Assembly: GCA_964438695.1 (NCBI GenBank)
Contig: CAYTKP010000012.1
Coordinates: 1 to 26,094 of the forward strand
Direction of reading: 5' to 3'
DNA: 26,094 bases
From: Phoenicimicrobium sp964438695
GTDB taxonomy: Bacteria > Atribacterota > Phoenicimicrobiia > Phoenicimicrobiales > Phoenicimicrobiaceae
The position numbers and the translations under genes were made by a program. Positions 8,667 to 15,015 of the stretch are shown here, one piece after another; positions within the stretch are counted from its first letter, which is position 1, and each line of letters begins with the position of its first letter. A model generated the notes under the pieces. The model ran no database searches, was not told the DNA's origin, and saw only the letters and a program-made list of their open reading frames with translations.

Positions 8667-9791
8667 TCATTTATTTTTTTCTAAAAATTCTTTTATTCTC
8701 TTCTTGATCAGCAGAATTTTCTTAGACTTAGGCTCACTCAAGCTAACTGGGGGTTCACTAACCTTAATCAAATTATCAATTCCATATTGATGCACAATAT
8801 CAGCATCCTCACCGATAATCGCCGCAATAGCTATTACTGGAATATTATATTTTTTGGCAATCTTGGCTACTCCAATTGGCGCTTTTCCGTAGATAGTCTG
8901 GCTATCGATTTTCCCTTCACCAGTAATTACCAGGTCAGCATTTTTTATAGCCTCTTCTAATTTTACTACTTCAATTACAATATCAATTCCCGACCTAAGC
9001 TCTGCGTTTAAGAAAGCTATTAAACCAGCTCCTAAGCCACCAGCTGCTCCGGCTCCCGGTATATCTTTTATATCTTTATGTAAATCTCTTTTTATCATTT
9101 TGGCAAAATGAGCCAGAGATTTATCTAACTCTTCTGCCATTTCTGGAGTAGCCCCTTTCTGAGGTCCATATATTTGGGAAGCGCCTTTTGGTCCACAAAG
9201 GGGGTTAGTTACATCAGAGGCAACTAATATTTTGGTATCAGACAAACGCTTATCCATATACTTGACGTCAATTCTAGTAATTTTTTTTAGTTCTCCTCCT
9301 CCAAAACCTACCTCTTTTTCATCTCTATCTAATAATTTAGCTCCTAAAGCCTGAACCATTCCGGCTCCTCCATCATTAGTAGCACTTCCTCCGATGCCGA
9401 TAATCATCTTTCTACATCCCTGGTCCAAGGCTGCCTTAATTAATTGACCGGTCCCATAGGTAGTAGTTATCAACGGATTCCTTTTATTCTCTGGAATTAA
9501 AGTCAATCCAGATGCTTCAGCCATCTCGATAACTGCAGTCTTCTTGTCTCCTAAAATGCCGTAAGAAGCTAAAACTTCATCTCCTAAGGGGCCTATAACT
9601 TTCTCTCTTAAAATTTTCCCTCCAGTAGCATTAACTAGACACTGAACTGTCCCGTCTCCACCATCGGCCATAGGAATTTTTATAACTTCAGCTTTCGGGA
9701 AGACCTCTTTTATTCCTTGTTCTATCCCATCTGCTACTTCTATAGCAGTCAAACTACCTTTAAAAGAATCTGGAGCTACAACTATTTTCAT
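8667..9791 (-). CDS. Glycerate kinase (GarK/GlxK family, 2-phosphoglycerate-forming)
   Basis: This 374-residue protein is a type II glycerate kinase, which phosphorylates D-glycerate with ATP, normally to 2-phosphoglycerate. The N-terminus MKIVVAPDSFKGSL is the family signature. Further hallmarks are PMADGGDGTVQCL (about 41-53), the glycine-rich GIGGSATNDGGAGM (about 131-145), CGPKGAS, the PGAGAAGGLGAGL loop (about 245-257) and DLVITGEGKID (about 285-295). Length matches the family. It lies immediately upstream of the TRAP genes on the same strand and supplies a way into lower glycolysis for glycerate made by the pathway, for example from hydroxypyruvate or tartronate semialdehyde. An AAGGTG stretch lies 13 bases before the ATG and AAGAGG abuts it, so the ribosome binding site is not ideal. 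Confidence 0.95.
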   Translation of the reverse strand: MKIVVAPDSFKGSLTAIEVADGIEQGIKEVFPKAEVIKIPMADGGDGTVQCLVNATGGKILREKVIGPLGDEVLASYGILGDKKTAVIEMAEASGLTLIPENKRNPLITTTYGTGQLIKAALDQGCRKMIIGIGGSATNDGGAGMVQALGAKLLDRDEKEVGFGGGELKKITRIDVKYMDKRLSDTKILVASDVTNPLCGPKGASQIYGPQKGATPEMAEELDKSLAHFAKMIKRDLHKDIKDIPGAGAAGGLGAGLIAFLNAELRSGIDIVIEVVKLEEAIKNADLVITGEGKIDSQTIYGKAPIGVAKIAKKYNIPVIAIAAIIGEDADIVHQYGIDNLIKVSEPPVSLSEPKSKKILLIKKRIKEFLEKNK

Positions 9792-9870
9792 CCTCTTATC
9801 TTACACCTTAATTAGAAAATAAATTATCTTTTTTAATATACAATTTGTTTTTCCTTATCTCATATAAAAT

Positions 9871-9896
9871 ATACCACATTAGATAGTCTATTTCCT
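9871..9896 (-). promoter_or_regulatory. SigH-like promoter candidate for glycerate kinase
   Basis: On the minus strand AGGAAAT (9896-9890) is followed after 15 bases by GTAT (9874-9871), 80 bases upstream of the glycerate kinase start. Layout and distance to the gene match the other copies of this motif in the window, but the -10 half is GTAT rather than GAAT. It could open the transcript of the whole catabolic island. Confidence 0.3.
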
Positions 9897-9991
9897 TTGT
9901 GCAATAACACGAATTATAAACCTTTTTAGGAAATTTTTTTGTTATATTTACACAAGGAAATATGAAACATGGAACATTTCTCTATTTCATT

Positions 9992-10171
9992 TATAGGTAC
10001 AATAAAAAAGAAAATACTTCTCTAACCCAAATACTTAGTCAATAATCCTCCCAAAAATGGTCCAGAGGATAAACCAATATAGGTAGCAGCTACCTTAATC
10101 CCTAGCGCTCTGCCTCTATCTCCTTTCGGATATGCAGAAATTAGTAGTGATATTACAGTTACAGATATCAT
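9992..10171 (-). pseudogene. Relic of a second DHA2-type MFS exporter gene
   Basis: Reading the minus strand from 10171, 49 codons match residues of the intact MFS exporter at 12734-14140 with 39 identities by my count, covering the region around antiporter motif C (GLSSGPFLGG). The next codon, tryptophan (TGG) in the intact gene, is an in-frame TAG at 10024-10022. Similarity continues past it as RSIFFFIVPI against RSLFFLVVPL, down to about 9992. Outside these 60 codons no further similarity is visible on either side. This is therefore a decayed internal fragment of a paralogue or of an older duplicate. It is probably not expressed as a functional protein. Confidence 0.8.
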
Positions 10172-10327
10172 CTCTCCATTTATTTCTTACTAATATTATT
10201 TTTTAAAAAAAACGTCTCAGCTAACTTGACTTTAACTTAAACATGATAAACTTATTTCCTTAATTTCTTTAATTATTGTATTCAGAACTATATTCAAGCT
10301 CATAATTAATTAGTTTTTGGATATATT

Positions 10328-10354
10328 TGAAAACCTTATATGATAAGGCTTTCA
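10328..10354. repeat. Imperfect 12-bp hairpin in a gene-poor stretch
   Basis: CCTTAT-ATG-ATAAGG (10334-10348) is a perfect 6-base stem, extended after one A-C mismatch by TGAAA/TTTCA to 10328-10354. It lies in the 387-base stretch 10172-10558, where I see no gene. The same stretch holds a bulged CCCTT/AAGGG hairpin (about 10453-10482) and TACCC/GGGTA (about 10509-10526). The latter is a weak candidate terminator for the small gene ending at 10559. Confidence 0.4.
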
Positions 10355-10558
10355 GAGGCAGATTGCGAAATAACGCGTATAAGAGAAAATTTTTACTCGA
10401 GCTATGCTTTACCCCTTGAAAATTGCCCTTTTTTAGCTAATTTTTTCCCACCCTTAAGTTCTAAAAGTGGCTACTTATAAGGGTTTAATGAATTTGCAGA
10501 TGCCAAAATACCCCAAAAGTAGGGTAGTAAAATTATCGATTTTTTAAAAATTTAAGCC

Positions 10559-10957
10559 CTAAAAAGGCATTTTCTGTGTGCCACCTGAGGATGTTTTTAA
10601 AGGATAAATATTTCGTTTATGTTCGCTTAAATAAAAATATTTAGCTTTGTGGTAATAATCTTTATGTTTAAGCTCTATACAAATTATTTCATTAAAATTT
10701 GTATTTAATAGATAATAACTTTCTTTTATCAAGCTCTTAAGCGCCTCATCTTCATCTTTCCCTTTAGCAAAACCAATAACCTGACAATTTTCTATATCTG
10801 GCTCAGGTGAAGTGCTATTGAGTTGATAGGTAAGACCTTCCTCAGTTATGAAAATATAATTCTTCTTTTTTTCCGGTAATATTGCTTCTTCAAACTCTTT
10901 TTCAATTTTTAAATTTACTTCTTTTTTATTATTCATATTGCTTTGCTTGCCCCGCAT
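10559..10957 (-). CDS. Small protein of unknown function
   Basis: I do not recognise this protein. From the ATG at 10957 it has 132 residues; it is charged, soluble and without membrane segments. An acidic/basic N-terminal helix is followed by a compact alpha/beta stretch (YIFITEEGLTYQL, then QVIGFAKGKDEDEALKSLI, then EIICIELKH). The strand-turn-strand-helix order with a 'GxAxGxdxdEAlksL' helix faintly recalls HicB-like antitoxin folds, but no HicA toxin gene is next to it, so that remains a guess. The frame stays open upstream to a TTG at 10996. A TATAAT sequence (1002-position block 10997-11002 on the complement) abuts that TTG, and there is no ribosome binding site there. The ATG at 10957 has an AGG nine bases upstream; the ATG at 10936 is the other option. 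The C-terminus is basic and proline/serine-rich. Confidence 0.6.
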   Translation of the reverse strand: MRGKQSNMNNKKEVNLKIEKEFEEAILPEKKKNYIFITEEGLTYQLNSTSPEPDIENCQVIGFAKGKDEDEALKSLIKESYYLLNTNFNEIICIELKHKDYYHKAKYFYLSEHKRNIYPLKTSSGGTQKMPF

Positions 10958-11204
10958 CTTACTAAACCTAGCTTGCAAACTAATCAGCCACACCAATTAT
11001 ATTTAACTACCAATGCATGTTAGTAATTTCATATAAATTATGGGACGACTAAATAAAAATAGAAGAATAATAATTAGAAACACAAGCTATTTTTATGTTT
11101 TAGTTTCCCTCTTACGAGGTCTTTCTTCTTCTTTAAATTATCTATCCTCTCGAACTTGATTGTTTTTAAAACAAATATTTTTTGTTTAGATGATATTTCT
11201 ATTA

Positions 11205-11251
11205 TAAGTCAATTATATCTGACTTAGAAAATTTTCTCCTTCTTTAAGTCA
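11205..11251. repeat. Three copies of TAAGTCA
   Basis: TAAGTCA occurs at 11205-11211, inverted (TGACTTA) at 11220-11226, and again direct at 11245-11251. The first two form a 7-base stem with an 8-base loop. They lie in the 376-base gap between the small unknown gene and cdaR, upstream of the former and downstream of the latter. They could be a regulator binding array or a weak hairpin at the end of the cdaR transcript. Nothing else in the gap looks coding. Confidence 0.3.
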
Positions 11252-11333
11252 AGGATGATTAAACTTAATATAATTTTACTTATCAAACTTTAAGGGGAAA
11301 CAGGGGGTAGTGGAAGATTATTTATTTAATAAT

Positions 11334-12569
11334 TTATTTATCTTTATCTCTTTCTTGATATATCTTCATTTTTAATGCTATCCTTAGCTGGACTGCATCA
11401 TCAAAATTTTTAGGATCTAAACCGGTTACCTCCTTAATTCGCCTTAACCTATATAATAAAGTATTGCGATGGGCATAGATAGCTTGGGCAGTCTTGGAAA
11501 TACTTAAGTTATTATCAAAAAAAGCACTTAAAGTTTCTAGTAATGTTTCATTAATTTTCTTCCCCCTACTATCTTTTGCAGAATAAAAAATCTTTTTTAT
11601 GATTTCTTGCTGAGTATCTTTTCTTATCTCAGTCAATATTCTACCTATACCTAAATCATTTATATGGTAAATATTCCCTGCTCTTTCTAATTTTGTGCCC
11701 ACATCTAAGGCCTGAATAGCCTCTTTAAACGATTTACTCAAACCTTTAATTCCTTGATGATGTTCTCCAATGCCAATGGTTACTTTAAAATTCATCTTCT
11801 GAGAAACAACTTTTTTTATTTGTTCTCCTATCCTAAATAATTTTTTTCTTAAAATTTCATCTGAATCTTTTAAATCAATGGTTTTTAAAACTACAAATTT
11901 ATCCCCCCCAGTATAAGCGACAATCTCCTGAGGGGTATCCATAAATATCCCCTGAATGGTCTTTACTACCTCATTCTTTAATCTCTGCAAATAAATTTCT
12001 CCCTCTTTCATCCCTTTGAAGGTTTGTAGACTCTGTTTAGCCGTCTTTTCAAATTGAGAAATATCTACCGCTAAAGCAACTCGAGGTATAAGAATATCAA
12101 ATCCTACAATCTGTCCCCGAGTTATAAATAATTCTCGGTCGTTTCCAATTCTTCCTGAGATTAAATCCTGAATAAAATTCTCCCGAGCCTGTTGCTCTAA
12201 CTGCAATTCTTTTAATAAAAATTCCTGCTGTAACATCATCTCTACAGTCATCTTAATCACTTCTCCAAAGGGGCTTACTTCATCTGGTTCACCAGTAATA
12301 CCTACTACTCCAATAATCTTATTATTATGCTCTATGGGGAGATTGATCCCTGGTTTTGCCCCTACTAAATGATTTATATCTTTAGAATAAATTTCCAGTT
12401 TTTTACCCTCTTTAATTACCTGAGCCGCACCTTCATGAAATTGATTTAAACGACTTCTATCTCCTGAACCAATAATCACCCCATTCTCATCCATAATATT
12501 AATATTTTTCCCCAAGATTTTCATAGTCTTATCGACTATATCCTGAGCTAATTGATGGGTAATTTTCAT
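11334..12569 (-). CDS. cdaR: CdaR-family sugar-diacid transcriptional regulator
   Basis: This 411-residue protein has the three-part layout of CdaR (SdaR), the activator of glucarate, galactarate and glycerate use. Residues 1 to about 130 are a diacid-recognition domain, starting ITHQLAQDIVDKTMKILGKNINIMD with the typical GVIIGSGDRSRLNQFHEGA. A degenerate GGDEF-like domain follows at about 140-300 (TGGDKFVVLK; IGIGEHHQGIKGLSKSFKEA). The C-terminus is a PucR-type helix-turn-helix at about 345-402 (SISKTAQAIYAHRNTLLYRL). It is 1.5 kb upstream of glycerate kinase, the last enzyme of the pathways CdaR controls in other bacteria, so it probably regulates the TRAP/glycerate island and senses a sugar diacid or glycerate. 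An AGAGGTTG site precedes the ATG. 'CdaR' names the family; orthology with the E. coli protein is not shown. Confidence 0.88.
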   Translation of the reverse strand: MKITHQLAQDIVDKTMKILGKNINIMDENGVIIGSGDRSRLNQFHEGAAQVIKEGKKLEIYSKDINHLVGAKPGINLPIEHNNKIIGVVGITGEPDEVSPFGEVIKMTVEMMLQQEFLLKELQLEQQARENFIQDLISGRIGNDRELFITRGQIVGFDILIPRVALAVDISQFEKTAKQSLQTFKGMKEGEIYLQRLKNEVVKTIQGIFMDTPQEIVAYTGGDKFVVLKTIDLKDSDEILRKKLFRIGEQIKKVVSQKMNFKVTIGIGEHHQGIKGLSKSFKEAIQALDVGTKLERAGNIYHINDLGIGRILTEIRKDTQQEIIKKIFYSAKDSRGKKINETLLETLSAFFDNNLSISKTAQAIYAHRNTLLYRLRRIKEVTGLDPKNFDDAVQLRIALKMKIYQERDKDK

Positions 12570-12695
12570 AAATCAACCTCTTTTCAACTCCATAAATTTT
12601 TTAATAAAGAAAGTAAAATTTATGCGTATCTATAATATTTATCGAAGACAAAAAATTTATATAAAAAATATCCTTCTTCTCTAAGCAATTAAATT

Positions 12696-12720
12696 ATTCG
12701 ATAAAATAATTAAGAATCCT
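12696..12720 (-). promoter_or_regulatory. SigH-like promoter candidate for cdaR
   Basis: On the minus strand AGGATTC (12720-12714), a 14-base spacer and GAAT (12699-12696, in ATCGAATAA) match the SigH-type layout well. The distance to the cdaR start is 127 bases, longer than for the other copies in the window. The remaining sequence of the 164-base gap is AT-rich without other clear signals. Confidence 0.35.
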
Positions 12721-12733
12721 TTTTTTGTATTTA

Positions 12734-14140
12734 TTAATCCGGTAATAACGTATCTACTTTTTTTACTTTATTCACTTTAATCTTGCCCCGAGCAATAGAG
12801 GCAAATATTCCTAAAAAACAAAGAATAGTAAGAATGACAAAAGTGACCCTGACACTTTCTAAAAAACCAGGGTGATAATCCCGACCGATGGAAATATTTC
12901 CCATATAAATAACCATTACTAGAGAAGTTATGGCCATACTCAAGGCTTGTCCCACCGTTCGAGCTGAACCAAGTATCCCGGAAGCTACACCATAATATCT
13001 CCTGCTTACTGAACTCATCACTGCATTGGTATTGGGTGAAGAAAAGAGGGCAAAGCCAAAGCCCACTATCAAGAGGGTAAATATTATATATAGAAAAGAA
13101 GAATTTTCCCCTAAAAAGATCAGTAATCCTAGACCTATAGTGGTAATAGCCATACCAGAAGAGGCTACTATCTGGGGCTCAACTCGATCAGATAAACTCC
13201 CTGCCAGAGGGGAAAATAAAGCCTGCATCAGGGGTTGAGAAATGAGCACTAAACCAGCTTGTTGAGGTTCTAAGCCCTTGACATATTGTAAATATAAACT
13301 TAGCAAATATGCAATTACAAAAGTGGCACTATAATTTATCAGGGCAGCAAGAGAAGAAAAGGACAATACCCGGTTGTTTTTTAACAAATTAACATCTAGT
13401 ATCGGAATTTTAACCCTCTTTTCATAAAATAAAAAAAGGGCTATCAAGATAGATCCAGAAAATATCATTAGTAACCCCCAGGAGTATTGAATCAAGGAAA
13501 GTCCGCCTACTACTCCGAATAAACCACTACTATAGATTAAAGAACCCTTGAAGTTAAATTGTTCTCCCTTTGCATCTGTCCAGTCTTGTTTAAAACTAGA
13601 TAATAAAATAACCAAGATAATTCCCAGAGGTACCACCAAAAAGAAGAGACTTCTCCAGCCTAAATATTGAGTTAAAAACCCTCCTAAAAAAGGACCAGAA
13701 GATAAGCCGATATAGGTAGCAGCAACATTTATCCCCAACGCCCTGCCTCTTTCTTCCCGAGAGTAAACAGAGCTTAATAAGGATATTGACGTAACCGAAA
13801 TCATCCCTGCACTGGCGCCTTGTAAAATTCGAAAAGCCATTAACATTATAATATTGACTGATAGACCACAAAACAAGGAAGCTAAAGTAAAAATACTTAT
13901 CCCAAGCAGCATAAACTTTTTTCTCCCATATATATCCGCTAATTTACCAAAAGGCAAAATAAAAACTGCCATAAATAAGCTTGCCGATAACACTACCCAG
14001 TTCATAGTTGAGGTACTCAACTGAAACTCTCTGCCTAGGTGAGGAATAGCTACATTAATAGAAGAAATCATATAGGGACTAATAAAGGCACCCAAAGTGC
14101 AACTCGATAATATTTTTTTCTTTAGTTTCTTATCCGGCAT
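12734..14140 (-). CDS. MFS drug exporter, DHA2 (14-helix) family
   Basis: This 468-residue integral membrane protein fits the proton-driven DHA2/EmrB-like exporters of the major facilitator superfamily. MFS motif A is present as GKLADIYGRKKFML (about residues 65-78), the basic RILQG motif of helix 4 near 108-112, and antiporter motif C as GLSSGPFLGGFL (about 149-160). The N-terminal half contains the acidic D69 of motif A. Hydrophobic segments are spaced for about 14 helices and length is typical. There is no adjacent EmrA-type adaptor, so it probably exports across the inner membrane alone. The ATG has a GGAG site that overlaps a perfect palindrome. The substrate is unknown; it could be a drug, fatty acid or metabolite. 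A decayed relative lies at 9992-10171. Confidence 0.9.
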   Translation of the reverse strand: MPDKKLKKKILSSCTLGAFISPYMISSINVAIPHLGREFQLSTSTMNWVVLSASLFMAVFILPFGKLADIYGRKKFMLLGISIFTLASLFCGLSVNIIMLMAFRILQGASAGMISVTSISLLSSVYSREERGRALGINVAATYIGLSSGPFLGGFLTQYLGWRSLFFLVVPLGIILVILLSSFKQDWTDAKGEQFNFKGSLIYSSGLFGVVGGLSLIQYSWGLLMIFSGSILIALFLFYEKRVKIPILDVNLLKNNRVLSFSSLAALINYSATFVIAYLLSLYLQYVKGLEPQQAGLVLISQPLMQALFSPLAGSLSDRVEPQIVASSGMAITTIGLGLLIFLGENSSFLYIIFTLLIVGFGFALFSSPNTNAVMSSVSRRYYGVASGILGSARTVGQALSMAITSLVMVIYMGNISIGRDYHPGFLESVRVTFVILTILCFLGIFASIARGKIKVNKVKKVDTLLPD

Positions 14141-14148
14141 AAATCTCC

Positions 14149-14161
14149 AACCTCTGAGGTT
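14149..14161. promoter_or_regulatory. Palindromic operator candidate before the MFS gene
   Basis: AACCTC-T-GAGGTT is a perfect 6-base inverted repeat around one base, ending 8 bases upstream of the MFS start codon and adjoining its Shine-Dalgarno GGAG. The position suits either a repressor site or a small hairpin that modulates translation. Confidence 0.35.
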
Positions 14162-14252
14162 TTTATATTTTGAACATAAATCTATTATAAAACTAATTCT
14201 TCAAATCTGCAGCCTAAATTTTGTTTTTCTCTTTTCCTTAAATAGGATACAA

Positions 14253-14275
14253 TCTAATTCCATAGTTTAATTAGA
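14253..14275. repeat. 7-bp inverted repeat upstream of the MFS gene
   Basis: TCTAATT (14253-14259) and AATTAGA (14269-14275) are perfect inverted copies with a 9-base spacer, about 110 bases upstream of the MFS start. The layout resembles a dimeric regulator site. No regulator gene is intact nearby apart from cdaR. Confidence 0.25.
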
Positions 14276-14308
14276 ATAAACCACAGAAATTGTTCTAACC
14301 GTATACAT

Positions 14309-14323
14309 AGTTCAAAGTTCAAA
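14309..14323. repeat. Short tandem repeat AGTTCAA x2
   Basis: AGTTCAAAGTTCAAA is two copies of a 7-base unit. It is one of three short-period tandem repeats found in the intergenic DNA of this window. Confidence 0.4.
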
Positions 14324-14362
14324 AAATTGGGTATATCTCACTCAACTAGACCTTAATAGATT

Positions 14363-14387
14363 GTTTTTTAAATCAAATTTAAAAAAC
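14363..14387. repeat. 11-bp AT-rich perfect inverted repeat
   Basis: GTTTTTTAAAT (14363-14373) and ATTTAAAAAAC (14377-14387) pair perfectly around CAA. It ends 55 bases before a small open frame that begins at 14443. With its runs of A and T it could work as a bidirectional terminator or simply be AT-rich filler. Confidence 0.35.
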
Positions 14388-14442
14388 TGTAATTTAAAAA
14401 AACATACCAAAGTATATATTATAACGTGAAAATAGGAGGCAA

Positions 14443-14517
14443 ATGATAAAGCTAAAAGAAAAGACCCTCAAAAATACCATTTTAAATTATACTATAAAAT
14501 ATTTATTTGTATCATAA
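14443..14517 (+). other. Possible 24-codon leader peptide or gene remnant
   Basis: An AGGAGG sequence (14434-14439) three bases before an ATG opens a 24-codon frame, MIKLKEKTLKNTILNYTIKY and four more residues, then TAA. The basic, lysine-rich start followed by hydrophobic residues is not distinctive. The Shine-Dalgarno match is among the best in the window, although the 3-base spacing is short. It may be a relic of a gene (it lies between the MFS exporter and the Lon protease) or a chance frame. I do not claim a function. Confidence 0.2.
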
Positions 14518-14537
14518 CAAAGTAAACGGATATCTAT

Positions 14538-14659
14538 TCATAGATTCCCTCCTGCTGCCCCTATCATAGTTTTAAAATATTTATTTTCATCTATTGCTAG
14601 GTTAATTACAGATAAAGTGGGTAAAATTTCCTCAAAATCAATTTAAAATTTTCTAACAT
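14538..14659 (-). pseudogene. Short frameshifted gene remnant with intact promoter and ribosome binding site
   Basis: ATG at 14659 follows AGGAGG by four to five bases. The first frame gives MLENFKLILRKF and stops after 17 codons. After MLENF, a one-base shift in the A-run continues as a protein-like stretch, IDFEEILPTLSVINLAIDEN and then KYFKTMIGAAGGNL, ending at TGA (14540-14538). The composition of that stretch looks coding, and a SigH-like promoter motif lies 75 bases upstream, as for other genes here. I do not recognise the family. It may instead be an intact small gene disrupted by an assembly error in a homopolymer. Confidence 0.35.
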
Positions 14660-14668
14660 TATTCCTCC

Positions 14669-14687
14669 TATCTCTTTTTAAGAGATA
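14669..14687 (+). terminator. 8-bp hairpin followed by T-tract
   Basis: TATCTCTT-TTT-AAGAGATA is a perfect 8-base stem with a 3-base loop; on the plus strand it is followed by AATTTTTATTTTTTG, the form of an intrinsic terminator. It would end any plus-strand transcript from the 14443 region before the Lon promoter. On the minus strand the same hairpin sits in the leader of the remnant gene, just before its AGGAGG. Confidence 0.4.
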
Positions 14688-14733
14688 AATTTTTATTTTT
14701 TGAATAAAGTGAGAAAATTTAACCTTTTTCCTT

Positions 14734-14759
14734 ATACTACAAAGAAATATAAAAATCCT
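14734..14759 (-). promoter_or_regulatory. SigH-like promoter candidate for the decayed gene
   Basis: On the minus strand AGGATTT (14759-14753, in GCAGGATTTTT), a 15-base spacer and GTAT (14737-14734) form the same bipartite motif seen elsewhere in the window, 75 bases before the ATG at 14659. AAAAAAGCAGG is also repeated just upstream (about 14781-14791), giving two direct copies of that half. Confidence 0.35.
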
Positions 14760-14854
14760 GCTTTTTTTATTAAAAAATAAACCTGCTTTTTTAAATATCT
14801 CGATCAATCTTTAGGCAATATGAAAAGGATAAAACTTTGGGTTAAAAATTATCA

Positions 14855-14884
14855 TTGGTATACTTAAGATAATTATTGTATAAT
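14855..14884 (+). promoter_or_regulatory. Sigma-A type promoter of the Lon protease gene
   Basis: TTGGTA (14855-14860), an 18-base spacer and a perfect TATAAT (14879-14884) face the Lon gene, giving a leader of about 125 bases. The inverted repeat AATTATC (14847-14853) / GATAATT (14868-14874) straddles the -35 box and may be an operator. No CIRCE element is visible. Confidence 0.5.
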
Positions 14885-15015
14885 ATCAAATAAGTTAAGG
14901 TTAATTATTTTATTGTAGTGTAGGCTTTTTAAAAGATATTTTAAGGTAAAGATTAATCAATTCGGAAAGCCAAAATAATACTTAACAAATTCATATATCA
15001 AGAGGTGAAAGATTT

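Noticed and set aside
10958..10996. Upstream extension of the small unknown gene to the TTG at 10996
   Set aside because: There is no ribosome binding site before the TTG, and a TATAAT sequence abuts it, so the extension is probably untranslated.
14741..14800. T-rich repeats as a terminator before the Lon promoter
   Set aside because: The two CCTGCTTTTTT-like stretches are direct copies and do not form a GC-containing stem; they read better as duplicated promoter halves on the minus strand.
14820..15015. CIRCE or other heat-shock operator before the Lon gene
   Set aside because: No TTAGCACTC/GAGTGCTAA pair is present; the only symmetry is the short AATTATC/GATAATT repeat around the -35 box.
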